From Desulfofalx alkaliphila DSM 12257 (GTDB lineage: Bacteria > Bacillota > Desulfotomaculia > Desulfotomaculales > Desulfohalotomaculaceae): a stretch of 54,823 bases of DNA. Both the position numbers and the translations under genes were made by a program. How positions within the stretch are numbered: position 1 is the stretch's first letter; the number at the start of each line of letters is the position of its first letter. Below, piece after piece: positions 7,218 to 16,655 of the stretch. The DNA lies in assembly GCF_000711975.1 (NCBI RefSeq), contig NZ_JONT01000016.1, forward strand, positions 1 through 54,823, given 5' to 3'. The notes beneath the pieces were generated by a model. The model saw only the letters and a program-made list of their open reading frames with translations. It did no database searches and was not told where the DNA came from.

Positions 7218-7505
7218 TGAGTTAATAAGTCAATACAGCTAAAACGAAGATTGAGAAGAGTAGTCATAAATTGAAAGCTACAGAGAGTCGCTAGTGGCTG
7301 AGAATGCGGCGGGGATATTTATGATGAATGGGCTCATGAGTGCGATCCGAAAGTGGTTAGTAGGCATCGCCGGAAATCCTATCCGTTATCAAGGGGACAT
7401 GTATGATAGTACATGGTTAAAGTTGGGCATGTAAATATGCCAATTTGGGTGGCACCGCAGGAGATAGCCTCTTGTCCCATAGTCTGGGATAAGGGGTTTT
7501 TTATA
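7218..7505 (+). promoter_or_regulatory. T-box riboswitch leader, probably tRNA-Trp specific
   Basis: The leader has the conserved T-box core GGGTGGCACCGCAG (7447-7460), whose TGGC bases pair with the uncharged tRNA acceptor end. It is followed by an alternative terminator hairpin: CCTCTTGTCCCA (7468-7479) pairs with TGGGATAAGGGG (7485-7496), then a T-run. Upstream, AGAGAG...GGCTGAGA and GCGATCCGAAAG are typical stem I and linker elements. A TGG at 7329-7331 is a reasonable specifier codon for tryptophan, and the downstream gene is trpB, so the transcript should be read through when charged tRNA-Trp is scarce. The class is near certain; the specifier position is inferred. Confidence 0.9.
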
Positions 7506-7571
7506 TTTTCAGCAGATAACCCTGCTTTAACGAAGTACCAAAACAATTAATTAATAGAGGGGAGTTTAACT

Positions 7572-8753
7572 ATGATTAACAAGAGAGGCTATTTTGGAGA
7601 GTTTGGTGGCAGATTTGTTCCGGAACAGTTAGTGGCACCGCTTGATGAGTTGGAAGAAAACTTCTACAAGTATATTCAAGACGAAGAATTTCTAAAGGAG
7701 CTGAACTACTATTATAAACAATTTGTTGGACGCAGCAACCCCTTATACTTTGCGAAAAAATTAACAAACCAAGTGGGCGGAGGGAAAATATACCTAAAAA
7801 GAGAGGATTTAAATCACACCGGTGCCCACAAGATTAACAATGCCTTGGGCCAGATCTTGCTGGCGAAGAAAATGGGTAAAAAAAGAATTATTGCTGAAAC
7901 CGGAGCCGGGCAACACGGTGTGGCCACCGCCACGGCATGCGCACTTTTCGGACTTGAATGTGTAATTTATATGGGTGCAGTTGATATAGAACGGCAAGAA
8001 CTTAACGTTTTCCGCATGGAATTGTTGGGGGCCAAGGTGCATTCAGTAAAAACAGGCACCGCTACTTTAAAGGATGCAGTGGATGAGGCTTTAAAAGATT
8101 ATGCCTTAAATTATGATAACACCTTTTATTTATTAGGCTCAGCTGTGGGGCCCCACCCCTATCCAACCATGGTGCGTGAGTTCCAAAGCGTCATTGGCCG
8201 AGAGGCCAAGGAGCAGATTTTGGAGGCAGAAGGTAGGCTGCCGGACTACTTGGTGGCCTGTGTTGGCGGCGGCAGTAATGCCATTGGCCTATTCCACCCC
8301 TTCTATCATGACAGTTCAGTTAAAATGATTGGTGTTGAACCGGCCGGTAAAGGTTTAGACACCGGTGAACATGCTGCCAGCATAACAAAAGGCACCGTAG
8401 GTGTTATACACGGTTTTAAATGCTATACTCTGCAGGATGAAAACAACGAGCCCCTGCCGGTGCATTCCATCGCTGCAGGTCTTGACTACCCCGGAGTAGG
8501 ACCTGAACACAGTTACTATAGTCAAAGTGGCCGGGCGGAATACCACTGTATTACCGATGATGAAGCATTGGCAGCCTTTATGCAGTTATCCAAAACTGAA
8601 GGGATAATCCCTGCCATTGAAAGTGCCCATGCGGTGGCCTATGCCATAAAGTTAGCCAAAACACTCGATCCGGACCAAATTATTATTGTAAACCTTTCCG
8701 GTCGAGGGGATAAGGATGTGGCCCAGGTGCAAGAAATGCTAAAAAATAAATAA
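7572..8753 (+). CDS. trpB: tryptophan synthase beta chain
   Basis: This is a 393-residue pyridoxal-phosphate enzyme that joins indole and serine to make tryptophan. The PLP lysine is Lys87 in [13 protein letters not shown], matching the residue number in classical TrpB1. The phosphate-binding GGGSNAIG loop and the C-terminal NLSGRGDKD are present. It is the beta-1 type that normally pairs with TrpA, but no trpA or other trp gene is adjacent: it stands alone between its own T-box leader and its own terminator. It may serve to salvage indole, or the rest of the pathway may lie elsewhere. Confidence 0.97.
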   Translation: MINKRGYFGEFGGRFVPEQLVAPLDELEENFYKYIQDEEFLKELNYYYKQFVGRSNPLYFAKKLTNQVGGGKIYLKREDLNHTGAHKINNALGQILLAKKMGKKRIIAETGAGQHGVATATACALFGLECVIYMGAVDIERQELNVFRMELLGAKVHSVKTGTATLKDAVDEALKDYALNYDNTFYLLGSAVGPHPYPTMVREFQSVIGREAKEQILEAEGRLPDYLVACVGGGSNAIGLFHPFYHDSSVKMIGVEPAGKGLDTGEHAASITKGTVGVIHGFKCYTLQDENNEPLPVHSIAAGLDYPGVGPEHSYYSQSGRAEYHCITDDEALAAFMQLSKTEGIIPAIESAHAVAYAIKLAKTLDPDQIIIVNLSGRGDKDVAQVQEMLKNK

Positions 8754-8754
8754 T

Positions 8755-8792
8755 TAAAAAACCTCTGCTGAGAGTTTGGCAGAGGTTTTTTA
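8755..8792 (+). terminator. intrinsic terminator after trpB
   Basis: Stem CCTCTGC/GCAGAGG is flanked by an A-run and a TTTTTT run. Confidence 0.9.
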
Positions 8793-8869
8793 TTAGAAGC
8801 CATAATATAACCAACAATTAATTGCTATCCATAATAAAAAATAATTATTGAAATATGTTCAAAAAAGTA

Positions 8870-8898
8870 ATGACAATCACAAAGCCTTGTGCTATATT
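8870..8898 (+). promoter_or_regulatory. candidate upstream promoter with operator palindrome
   Basis: ATGACA (8870-8875), 17 bases, TATATT (8893-8898). The spacer holds the inverted repeat CACAAAGCCTTGTG (8878-8891), so a bound regulator would block or remodel the promoter. It could drive a very long leader for the TauE operon. Confidence 0.4.
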
Positions 8899-9061
8899 AT
8901 TACCAATCAAAATTTGTGAAAATTGACACATACCTTCAATATTGATGGAATGGGGCCCAATAATTTCCACCCCTAATTACTATAAACTATGATATTTGCA
9001 GAAAAAACCACCACAGCGGTGTTTCAAGCCAAAATAACAGTATAATTAAAGATTTCTTTAC

Positions 9062-9101
9062 TGACAAAACTATTGTCATTACATTGCCGTGATTGTATAA
9101 T
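9062..9101 (+). promoter_or_regulatory. promoter of the TauE operon with palindromic operator
   Basis: TTGTCA (9073-9078), a 17-base spacer and a perfect TATAAT (9096-9101). The -35 is one arm of the perfect palindrome TGACAA-N5-TTGTCA (9062-9078), so a dimeric regulator probably controls it. A transcript from here has a leader of about 400 bases before the exporter gene. Confidence 0.65.
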
Positions 9102-9178
9102 AGCAATAACTAAATAATTAGTAACTATTTAATAATTGATAACAACATTATAGTCTGTTATTTTTCCTTTGTATAGAG

Positions 9179-9215
9179 TGCTTGGGCATGACCGGTAGTA
9201 TGCTTGGGCATGACC
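9179..9215 (+). repeat. two 15-bp direct repeats, 22-bp period
   Basis: TGCTTGGGCATGACC occurs at 9179-9193 and exactly again at 9201-9215. The 22-base period is two helical turns, which suggests paired protein binding sites in the TauE leader. They could also act in the RNA. Confidence 0.7.
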
Positions 9216-9273
9216 AAGCTTTTATAATGTCTACCCATGTGAAATTTTCATCAACCTATTACATAAAGGGGGA

Positions 9274-9372
9274 ATGCTTGGAATTAGTTTAGTAAAGCTA
9301 TCCCTTGAACAAGAAGAGGTTAAAATTAGAAACTGTAATGATTCCACTAACGATGCCCGATGCTCCATTTGA
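9274..9372 (+). CDS. possible 32-residue leader ORF
   Basis: An ATG just after AAAGGGGG opens a 32-codon frame that ends in the middle of the TauE leader. The ribosome site is unusually close to the ATG, and I recognise no family. It may be a regulatory leader ORF or chance. Confidence 0.2.
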   Translation: MLGISLVKLSLEQEEVKIRNCNDSTNDARCSI

Positions 9373-9450
9373 CTATGGTGGTGAGGTGAAAACCTTGACC
9401 ATATAACTTTCGGCTTTCCGAGAGCTTTATTCTATGGAAAAGGGGGGTTA

Positions 9451-9486
9451 ATGGATAATTTCAAAGCACCTTTTTTGTCAGATTAA
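9451..9486 (+). CDS. 11-residue leader peptide ORF before the TauE exporter
   Basis: AAAGGGGGG followed at good spacing by ATG opens MDNFKAPFLSD and a TAA at 9484-9486. The ribosome site is as strong as those of real genes here. The exporter's own ribosome site starts 5-10 bases after this stop, so translation of the two could be coupled. The role is inferred from position only. Confidence 0.4.
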   Translation: MDNFKAPFLSD

Positions 9487-9508
9487 AATTTGAAGGGGGG
9501 AATTGGTT

Positions 9509-10798
9509 TTGAGAAAGCTATACAATGCTTTCATGCAAGCCTCCACGGCCCATGCCAGGTGGGACTATGAAACATCAATGACAATTCTGCGGGATAAAAA
9601 ACGGTTATTCTTGCTATTATTAATGGCGCTGCCCATATTAATTCCAGCTATCGCCCATGCAGCTTCAAACTTGCCAGGGGTTTTAGGTGGAAATGCAGCC
9701 TATGCGCCTTCTTTTTATTCACCGCAAGTATTTTATGTATCAATTGCCGTGGGATTAGTTGCCGGTTTGATTACCGGTTGTATTGGTGCAGGCGGAGGAT
9801 TTATTATTGCACCGGCGTTAATGAGTGTAGGGGTAAAAGGTATTTTGGCTGTAGGTACTGACCTGTTCCATATATTTGCCAAATCCATTATGGGAACCAC
9901 TATCCACAAAAAGCTAGGTAACGTACACGTTGGCTTAGCCATAGCGTTTTTAGTGGGTTCCGGCCTTGGAGTAACAGTGGGTGGGCAAATAAACCGTGCA
10001 GTTTATAACATGAACCCCGTGCTAAGTGACATGGTGATTAGCCTTATTTATGTGCTAATGTTAGGATTTTTAGGAACCTATGCCATGTACGACTTTCTTA
10101 AGTCTAACCAAAAGAACAAAGGCTCCGACCAACCCCAGCAAGGGGGAGAAGAGCTAACTGCTTTGGCCAAAGCTGTACAAAGCAAAAAGATACCGCCGAT
10201 GATTACCTTTGATGAGCACATGGTTCCCGGTGGTAGAAAAATATCTGCGTGGTTTGTGGCATTTTGCGGCTCCATTGTTGGTTTCTTTGCAGCCATGATG
10301 GGTGTAGGCGGCGGATTTTTAACCTTCCCCATGTTTGTTTACGGTATGGGGGTAGGAACAGCTACCACTGTGGGTACTGATATTCTGCAAATTATCTTTA
10401 CCGCCGGTTATGGTGCCATTAGCCAGTATGCCATCTATGGATATATTTTTTATACCTTAGCCATGGGTATGTTAATAGGTTCATTGCTGGGTATTCAGGT
10501 GGGCGCCCTTACCACAAAGGTAGTTTCCGGCCACACCATTCGTGGTTTTTATGCCGTTACCATAATAGCAGGTTTTGTTAACCGCCTGTTTGCTCTGCCG
10601 TCAAAGCTGGTGACGATGGAGTACATCTCGATGTCTGCATCCACCGCTCAAACAATTAACAGTGTAGGTAACGTTGTTTTCTTTGCCATTGTAGGTTTCT
10701 TTGGTTTCTGGGTGTTCAGTAAATTTATTACCAACATTGGAAGACTTAGAGAAGATGCTATAGCGGCCTCCTCCAACGGGAAAGGAGTGAGCCAGTAA
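9509..10798 (+). CDS. TauE/SafE-family sulfite/organosulfonate exporter
   Basis: This integral membrane protein of about 429 residues belongs to the TauE/SafE family, which moves sulfite, sulfoacetate or related anions. Two homologous halves are visible, each starting with a Gly-rich loop: GLITGCIGAGGGFIIAPALM and GFFAAMMGVGGGFLTFPMFV. About 50 extra residues precede the first transmembrane helix. I chose the TTG at 9509, 8 bases from AAGGGGGG, over an in-frame TTG at 9503 that is too close. The stop overlaps the start of the next gene (TAATG). This longer form next to a small membrane protein is a pattern I associate with sulfate-reducing clostridia. The true substrate is not known. Confidence 0.85.
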   Translation: MRKLYNAFMQASTAHARWDYETSMTILRDKKRLFLLLLMALPILIPAIAHAASNLPGVLGGNAAYAPSFYSPQVFYVSIAVGLVAGLITGCIGAGGGFIIAPALMSVGVKGILAVGTDLFHIFAKSIMGTTIHKKLGNVHVGLAIAFLVGSGLGVTVGGQINRAVYNMNPVLSDMVISLIYVLMLGFLGTYAMYDFLKSNQKNKGSDQPQQGGEELTALAKAVQSKKIPPMITFDEHMVPGGRKISAWFVAFCGSIVGFFAAMMGVGGGFLTFPMFVYGMGVGTATTVGTDILQIIFTAGYGAISQYAIYGYIFYTLAMGMLIGSLLGIQVGALTTKVVSGHTIRGFYAVTIIAGFVNRLFALPSKLVTMEYISMSASTAQTINSVGNVVFFAIVGFFGFWVFSKFITNIGRLREDAIAASSNGKGVSQ

Positions 10799-11493
10799 TG
10801 ATAGTAAATAAAAAAGAGTTTACCATTGGTATTGCACTGGCAATAAGCTTCTTTGTTATATTTGCTTTTATACTGTCTCCATCCTTTGGCGACGGACGCA
10901 ATGGCCTAGAGTTTTCTGACGATATGTTTAACTCTATCTCTAAAGGCTCCAGTTATCGCATCCCTGAATTAAAGGAAGATGTTGAATCTAAAGTAGGGCA
11001 AACGCTAAGTTCATCATTTGAAGCCGCCAGTGCCGAACAGGCCGAAAAGATTGCTTTGTTGTATAAAGAGGCCGGCGCCCAAGTAACTGTAGACGGTACT
11101 GAAGTTAAAATTGACGGGGATTTAGGCAACATAATCAAAGCTACCATCGCTGATTCTGACGACATGTATTTTAATAATGGCACAGTGGTAAGTGACAGAT
11201 ATGGTTATGATGAAAAAGAAGTGATGTACAACTGGTGGTACTCCTTTGAAGGACTGAACGGGTCTTTACAGAAGGAAGGCCAGTTTAGTGTAGCGGCATA
11301 CATCAATGATGTTAAAATTAAAGCAGTTGAACCGGCCTATAACTACTATGGTATTGAAGCCCAAAATGCGGCTGACCAAAAGCTGCCTTTGGCAGGGATG
11401 TTGGTGTTTTATGTAATATACACCATATGGTGGGGATTTGCCATCTTCTACATCTGTGAAGGTGTGGGTGTGCTGATGGTTGATAAAAAATGA
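10798..11493 (+). CDS. membrane protein partner of the TauE exporter
   Basis: This 231-residue protein has one transmembrane helix at each end (about 8-28 and 200-222) and an extracytoplasmic domain of about 160 residues between them. It overlaps the exporter by one base and shares its promoter and terminator, so the two very likely act together, perhaps as a gating or accessory subunit. I do not recognise a named family. The middle domain is acidic and contains no Cys, so it is not a disulfide or heme protein. Confidence 0.65.
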   Translation: MIVNKKEFTIGIALAISFFVIFAFILSPSFGDGRNGLEFSDDMFNSISKGSSYRIPELKEDVESKVGQTLSSSFEAASAEQAEKIALLYKEAGAQVTVDGTEVKIDGDLGNIIKATIADSDDMYFNNGTVVSDRYGYDEKEVMYNWWYSFEGLNGSLQKEGQFSVAAYINDVKIKAVEPAYNYYGIEAQNAADQKLPLAGMLVFYVIYTIWWGFAIFYICEGVGVLMVDKK

Positions 11494-11522
11494 TAAATTT
11501 GTATAAAAAATATAAGTTTGTA

Positions 11523-11562
11523 TAAAAAATTGGGGTGGACCGTTGTCCACCCCAATTTTTGT
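11523..11562 (+). terminator. intrinsic terminator of the TauE operon
   Basis: A long perfect hairpin, AATTGGGGTGGAC and its complement around CGTT, is flanked by A- and T-runs (AAAAA/TTTTT). Confidence 0.92.
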
Positions 11563-11657
11563 ATAAATATTCACAGAGATATTAACAAAGTTACCCAAAC
11601 AAGCTATAATGTAATAGTGTGTTATTTTCACCACAAATTTACATTTTATAAGGGGGG

Positions 11658-13316
11658 ATGGTAGCAATTTTTAAGAACATACAAATTAGGACAGTATTAA
11701 TGACGTCGTTTTTTGCTGTTGCAATGGTGGCTGCAACCATTGGTTTTTTTGGCTACAAAGGCATTAATGATGTATCAGAAAGTATAGTGGAGATTGAAGA
11801 GGTGTGTATGCCCAGTATTCAATCGCTGCAGACCATAAGAGAAGCTCTTTCTTCGGTGGTGGTGGGTGAACGGGGCTTATTGATTCATGAGTGGTTTGGT
11901 GAACAATACCTGCGAAATACCCAGTACCAACACATAGATGATTCAATAAATCGGGCCAATGAGGCCTGGAATACATATGAACCCCTGCCTAAAACAGAAG
12001 AAGAGGAAATGTACTGGGGTATGTTTAAATTAGAATGGAACCGCTGGCAGGGGCGCAGCCAGCAGGTGATAGACCTGGCCAAAGAAATAGACGCATTGAT
12101 TGCGGAGGGCTATGCAGTGGATGATCCGGCGGTGTTAGAACTAGAAGAGCAGATTATTAGGGCCGCTGAGATGTCACGGATATCTTATTTGGTTGCTGAT
12201 GGAACACTCCAGGAATTAATTGATATGAATGTGCAGGTGGCTGATGATGCTCGCCTTGCAGCCGATGCCACTGCCAGATCAGCAAGTCAAATGATTATAG
12301 GCGCAGTGATAGCTATAGTGGTGTTTGCCGTGGTACTGGCAATTTTTATTGGTCGTACAGTTGAACAACGTTTGACTAAACCTGTGGGCGAATTGGCTGC
12401 GGTGGCCGGTGCAGCTTCAAAGGGTGACTTAACGGTAGATGTACAAGTAAAAAGTCAAGATGAAATTGGTAAACTTGCCGAGGCAATTAAAATGATGATC
12501 AATCAGATGAGGGAAATGGTAGGACATATTGCTGAAAAGTCTGATGCGGTATTTTCGTCTGCACAACAGTTAAGTGCTACTTCCCAACAAACTGCGGCCA
12601 GTGCCAATGAAACGGCATCTACAATGAGTGAAATATCTTCCACCGTTGACCAAGTAAGCACTAACATACAAGAGGTTTCTAACGTTTCAGAGAGCGTAGC
12701 CAAACATGCTGATCATGGCGCCCGGGGAATTGATCAGGTTATTAACCAAATAACTAAGATTTCCCATTCCACCCAAGAGGTGGGGCAGTCAATTAACGGT
12801 GTGAATGAAAAATCAATAGAAATTAACAAGATAGTGGAATTGATAACCGGCATAGCAGAACAAACCAACCTGTTGGCCCTAAATGCTGCCATAGAAGCGG
12901 CCCGGGCAGGGGAACAGGGCAAAGGTTTTGCGGTGGTGGCTGAGGAAGTAAGAAACCTTGCCGAGCAGTCCACCGAGGCGGCCAAGGAAATTGCTGTATT
13001 GATTAAAGACATTCAAGAACAGTCTGATGTTGCAGTTGCCACAATGAACCAAAGTGTTGAAGATGTGGAAGAGGGTACCAGGGTTGTGCAAGAACTGGGA
13101 ACGGACTTTAAAGAAATTATTGGCCAGGTGCAGGGCCTGACAGACCAAGTGCAGCAGGTGGCAGCGGCCACCCAGCAGATGTCTTCCGGGGTGCAAAATG
13201 TAGCCGCCACCGCCGAGGAGCAAACTGCTTCAATGGAAGAGGTATCTGCTGCAGCCCAAACCATGTCACATCTGTCAGAGGAATTAAATGAACTTGTGGA
13301 TAAGTTTAAGGTATAG
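11658..13316 (+). CDS. methyl-accepting chemotaxis protein
   Basis: This is a 552-residue chemoreceptor. An N-terminal transmembrane helix (about 12-32) is followed by an extracytoplasmic four-helix ligand domain (about 35-205) and a second membrane helix from residue 212. Then come a HAMP linker (about 233-290) and the cytoplasmic signalling coiled coil with the hairpin tip [20 protein letters not shown] (about 399-418), which contacts CheA/CheW. GGGGGG lies directly before the ATG, closer than usual, so the true start may be a few codons downstream. It is monocistronic. The ligand is unknown; the next-door TauE exporter hints at a sulfur compound, but that is weak. Confidence 0.92.
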   Translation: MVAIFKNIQIRTVLMTSFFAVAMVAATIGFFGYKGINDVSESIVEIEEVCMPSIQSLQTIREALSSVVVGERGLLIHEWFGEQYLRNTQYQHIDDSINRANEAWNTYEPLPKTEEEEMYWGMFKLEWNRWQGRSQQVIDLAKEIDALIAEGYAVDDPAVLELEEQIIRAAEMSRISYLVADGTLQELIDMNVQVADDARLAADATARSASQMIIGAVIAIVVFAVVLAIFIGRTVEQRLTKPVGELAAVAGAASKGDLTVDVQVKSQDEIGKLAEAIKMMINQMREMVGHIAEKSDAVFSSAQQLSATSQQTAASANETASTMSEISSTVDQVSTNIQEVSNVSESVAKHADHGARGIDQVINQITKISHSTQEVGQSINGVNEKSIEINKIVELITGIAEQTNLLALNAAIEAARAGEQGKGFAVVAEEVRNLAEQSTEAAKEIAVLIKDIQEQSDVAVATMNQSVEDVEEGTRVVQELGTDFKEIIGQVQGLTDQVQQVAAATQQMSSGVQNVAATAEEQTASMEEVSAAAQTMSHLSEELNELVDKFKV

Positions 13317-13342
13317 TAGGAAATGGAAAAAAACAGTTATGG

Positions 13343-13372
13343 GGCGGACCACACTAGGTCCGCCTTACTTAT
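13343..13372 (+). terminator. intrinsic terminator after the chemoreceptor
   Basis: Stem GGCGGACC/GGTCCGCC with a 6-base loop, followed by a T-rich tract. Confidence 0.75.
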
Positions 13373-13458
13373 TCTTATAATTTAAATATTGTGGTATAAT
13401 TCTTTGGGAAACTCATCTATATATAAATAAGGAAACTCAGCAATGAAAGGAGCTTACC

Positions 13459-14289
13459 ATGTCCATTTTAGAGGCACTAATATTTGGTTTTGTTCAAGGT
13501 TTAACAGAATTTTTACCCATTTCTAGTACTGCCCATATCGTGATTACGCAATTAATATTAGGTTACAAATTCACCGGACTGGAGTTTGAAATTTTTCTTC
13601 ACTTTGCCTCGGTATTGGCAGTGATTATTTATTTTAGAAAGGATGTCTGGGAAGTAATTGTGGGCTTTTTTTCTTACCTTAAAACCAGATCTTCCCGGCA
13701 CTATACACAATTCCGTTTTGCCATTTACATACTGGTGGCTACGGTAATTACAGGGGGTCTGGGGGTGGTTTTCAGTGATTTAATTGAGGACTCCATGAAA
13801 ACCTCTGGATTTATTGCTGCCAGCTTAGCTGTTACCGGGGCCATGTTAATTTTTATTGAGCGATTTCATCATTACGGCAACCGGGGTATAAAGGATATGC
13901 GGTTATTGGATTCAATTATTGTGGGATTAGCCCAAACGCTGGCTGTGATGCCCGGTATTTCTCGTTCCGGCACCACGCTGGTTGCTGCCCTATGGGCCGG
14001 CTTAAACCGGGACACTGCAGTGCGTTATTCTTTTTTGTTGGCCATACCCGTTATTCTGGGCTCTACGGTACTGGCAGTGGGCAACTATAATGCAGAAATG
14101 TGGGCCACCGTTGGCGCTGTTCCGCTATTGGTAGCCTTTGTAGCAACCTTTATTTTTTCTTGGATTGGTATCATCTGGTTGATAGATTTTTTAAAGCGCA
14201 GCAAACTAATTTATTTCGCCATTTATTGCTTTGTTTTAGCCTTTTTAGTGTATATGTTTATTGATACTAACATCGTTCTTGACCTATAA
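13459..14289 (+). CDS. uppP: undecaprenyl-diphosphate phosphatase (UppP/BacA)
   Basis: This is a 276-residue polytopic membrane enzyme that removes a phosphate from undecaprenyl diphosphate, recycling the lipid carrier for peptidoglycan and giving bacitracin tolerance. Both family motifs are clear: GFVQGLTEFLPISSTAH near the N-terminus, with the catalytic Glu and Ser, and PGISRSGTT with its Arg in the second half. AAAGGAG precedes the ATG. Its end overlaps the end of the convergent Nudix gene by 23 bases. No operon partner. Confidence 0.96.
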   Translation: MSILEALIFGFVQGLTEFLPISSTAHIVITQLILGYKFTGLEFEIFLHFASVLAVIIYFRKDVWEVIVGFFSYLKTRSSRHYTQFRFAIYILVATVITGGLGVVFSDLIEDSMKTSGFIAASLAVTGAMLIFIERFHHYGNRGIKDMRLLDSIIVGLAQTLAVMPGISRSGTTLVAALWAGLNRDTAVRYSFLLAIPVILGSTVLAVGNYNAEMWATVGAVPLLVAFVATFIFSWIGIIWLIDFLKRSKLIYFAIYCFVLAFLVYMFIDTNIVLDL

Positions 14290-14752
14290 AAAAGTCGCGG
14301 CAAAAATCAATTAATTGACGGTCAATCTCATCGATGTACCCAATATCTTCTTTTAAGTCCCAAAACTTTATTGCTGCGATTTCTTCGTTTGCTTGAAAGG
14401 TATTTACCTTTTCAATTTGACCGTAAAACAAGGTACCGTATTCAATTCGACGGTCCGGTTGAAAACAAAACTTCATTATACCCTTTAGACAAATGCTGTT
14501 CACAGCCTGGCTTGATTCTTCGTATAGTTCTCGCCGGGCGCACTGTTTGGGAGTTTCGCCGGGGTCTATATAACCGCCCGGCAACTCCCATTTGTTTTTA
14601 AAACGATTAAATACCAAGAGGCAGCTATTTTTTGCCTTTGCAACTATCACCGAATGGGTGAGCGGCGCATCTATGGCTATGCCGCTTAATTTTTCGTCAT
14701 TGGTTTCTACAAATTCCAGAAAAATATCTCCGTTTTTATTTACCAGTATCAT
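14267..14752 (-). CDS. Nudix hydrolase
   Basis: This is a 161-residue Nudix protein that should split a nucleoside diphosphate linked to another group. The Nudix box is GGYIDPGETPKQCARRELYE followed by ES (Gx5Ex7REUxEE), complete in its metal-binding glutamates. The NRFKNKWELPGG lead-in is typical of MutT/ADP-ribose-type enzymes, but the substrate cannot be read from sequence. It is convergent with uppP and overlaps it by 23 bases at the 3' ends. Confidence 0.88.
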   Translation of the reverse strand: MILVNKNGDIFLEFVETNDEKLSGIAIDAPLTHSVIVAKAKNSCLLVFNRFKNKWELPGGYIDPGETPKQCARRELYEESSQAVNSICLKGIMKFCFQPDRRIEYGTLFYGQIEKVNTFQANEEIAAIKFWDLKEDIGYIDEIDRQLIDFCRDFFIGQERC

Positions 14753-14832
14753 TTAAAACCCCCACCACATTAGCCCAATCAAAGTACTTACCGCAGCAAA
14801 GGGTGGTCGCCACAGATGAAATGGCGGCCTCT

Positions 14833-15543
14833 TTAATTTAATTCCTTGGCAATAATATCCCTTACCGTTTCAGATAATTTGGCCTGTTCTTCCTTGCTTA
14901 GTTTATCCACATAAATTGGTGGCGACACCACCAATTTAACCTTTGCCGGTTTAATTAGCCTTTTTTGCTCTAACATTTGATAAGACCCCTTAATGGTTAC
15001 CGGCACAATGGGCACCTTAGCTTTCAGTGCCAACTTCATCCCCCCGGCTTTAAATTCATTCATCACATTGCTTTTACTGCGGGTGCCTTCAGGAAACAAC
15101 ACCATGCTTTTACCCTGCTTTAATAATTCAATGCCCTCAAGAATGGCCTTCACTGACTGCCGCATATTGTCCCTCTCAATAAAGACGCAGTGGATTTTTT
15201 CCATCCATGTTCTAATAATGGGCACCTTCTTTAATTCTGCTTTGGCAATAAATCCCTTTGGTTTATCTATATAACCAATTAACAGAGGAATATCAAAATT
15301 ACTTTGGTGATTGCTGACAAAGAGCACGGTGCCCTCAGGAATATTTTCTAAACCCGCCACCTCTACCTTGGTACCGGTGTATTTAATTATGGACCTGGCC
15401 CAGCTCCGGGCAATGGCGGCTATTTCTTTTTCGGCTTGCTGGTGTTGTCCACTATTTATTAGGCGGTTCACTTTTTTTAGCAAGAGCAGAGAGTATAATT
15501 TGTATAACCAAAAATAGGTAAACCAGAGCACGGTTCTTAGCAA
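14833..15543 (-). CDS. plsC: 1-acyl-sn-glycerol-3-phosphate acyltransferase
   Basis: This 236-residue membrane-associated acyltransferase makes phosphatidic acid from lysophosphatidic acid. The catalytic HX4D is in SNHQSNFDIPLL and the glycerophosphate-binding motif is FPEGTRSK, both at PlsC spacing. A hydrophobic N-terminal helix anchors it. The start is TTG at 15541-15543, nine bases after a GGGGG ribosome site. It follows the phospholipase C-like gene on the same strand with a 14-base gap, so they form a lipid-related pair. Confidence 0.9.
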   Translation of the reverse strand: MLRTVLWFTYFWLYKLYSLLLLKKVNRLINSGQHQQAEKEIAAIARSWARSIIKYTGTKVEVAGLENIPEGTVLFVSNHQSNFDIPLLIGYIDKPKGFIAKAELKKVPIIRTWMEKIHCVFIERDNMRQSVKAILEGIELLKQGKSMVLFPEGTRSKSNVMNEFKAGGMKLALKAKVPIVPVTIKGSYQMLEQKRLIKPAKVKLVVSPPIYVDKLSKEEQAKLSETVRDIIAKELN

Positions 15544-15557
15544 GATTCATAACCCCC

Positions 15558-16550
15558 TTATGGCAATAATGGATTAGTGTATAAGAGCGGCCGTTTATCG
15601 GCAGTATCTTTGCCGGTATTAAAAGATATGTTGGGAAAAAGCGCTGTCAGTTGCTCGGTATTTTTGATGTTCACTTGCTTACTGTTCAGCAACTGCCAGG
15701 TGCCGTTAATAATTGTTACTGCCTCCCTGCGGGCGGTGGCCAGCAGCTGATGAAGACTGTAGTCATAACACTCATTTTTATCGCAAGGGTGACACCAACC
15801 TTGTCTACCTTCGTTTAAATAATCATCCTTTAGGCAATCTACCGGGCGATAAATATAATAGCGGGCGTTTATTTTGCTGCCGGTGATAAAGTCAAAACCG
15901 GTTAATAACCTTCTTTTAATACCCCAGGGGTCATAAAAGAAATCCAGTGCCTGCATCATATGTCGGTAGCACCTATCTATCAATTCTGCTGTGGGCTTTA
16001 CCGGCGCTTTGTCTAAATAAAGTTTATTTAATACCTGCATATACAGGTGGTTAATGTCCTGGGGCAGGTGACTGCCTAACTGGATATAGGGCTTTACCGG
16101 AGTTTTGCTTGTATCGATCTTCCACCTGGAGTGGGCCAAAATACTGTCTATGGCCGCTTCTATTCTCTTGTGATTGCCGGCTGGGTGCTTTATTCCCGAT
16201 ATATAATGTATATAAGGATGGGCCCATCTGTCCACCGTCCAGTGACAAATTAATCCCATTAAATACACAGTTAACCTATTGCGTAATTTGGTGTCGGTGA
16301 TTGCATTGATATAGGCAGCGATTTCTTGAAAGAAATTACCGCATTGTTCAAGGTGGATGATTTCGCCAAAATAGGTGCCCCTTTTATCCCTTAACCAGGG
16401 CCAGAAATTGTAATACAAAAAGAAGTCCGGGCCTTGGCATCCAAATCTAAATAGGTTGAGGTGCCGCCGGATTAGCAGGCGGCATTGGTTATCCGGTAGG
16501 TCGGCTACTATTTCTTCTCCGGTGATGATATGTGTCCAAAGGTCTGGCAT
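15558..16550 (-). CDS. zinc-dependent phospholipase C-like protein
   Basis: This is a 330-residue protein of the zinc-dependent phospholipase C/S1-P1 nuclease fold family. It starts MPDLWTHIITGEEI and has GCQGPDFFLYYNFW, the Asp/His-containing pattern of this group, then LMGLICHWTVDRWAHPYIHY with several metal-ligand His and Asp. There is no signal peptide, unlike secreted toxins, so it is probably a cytoplasmic hydrolase of clostridial type. It heads a two-gene unit with plsC, which fits a lipid role. Confidence 0.75.
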   Translation of the reverse strand: MPDLWTHIITGEEIVADLPDNQCRLLIRRHLNLFRFGCQGPDFFLYYNFWPWLRDKRGTYFGEIIHLEQCGNFFQEIAAYINAITDTKLRNRLTVYLMGLICHWTVDRWAHPYIHYISGIKHPAGNHKRIEAAIDSILAHSRWKIDTSKTPVKPYIQLGSHLPQDINHLYMQVLNKLYLDKAPVKPTAELIDRCYRHMMQALDFFYDPWGIKRRLLTGFDFITGSKINARYYIYRPVDCLKDDYLNEGRQGWCHPCDKNECYDYSLHQLLATARREAVTIINGTWQLLNSKQVNIKNTEQLTALFPNISFNTGKDTADKRPLLYTNPLLP

Positions 16551-16655
16551 ATATTCACCCCGTTATCGGTTTAAATATATTTTAACATACAAGCGAGGGC
16601 TTGACTTGTGGTAGCAGGTTTTTTCTGCTAAAATTGTCGAGGGAGAGTGATAAAA

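Noticed and set aside
9108-9508. SAM or other known sulfur riboswitch in the TauE leader
   Set aside because: None of the conserved core sequences of SAM-type or T-box leaders was found; the leader's repeats and short ORFs are described instead.
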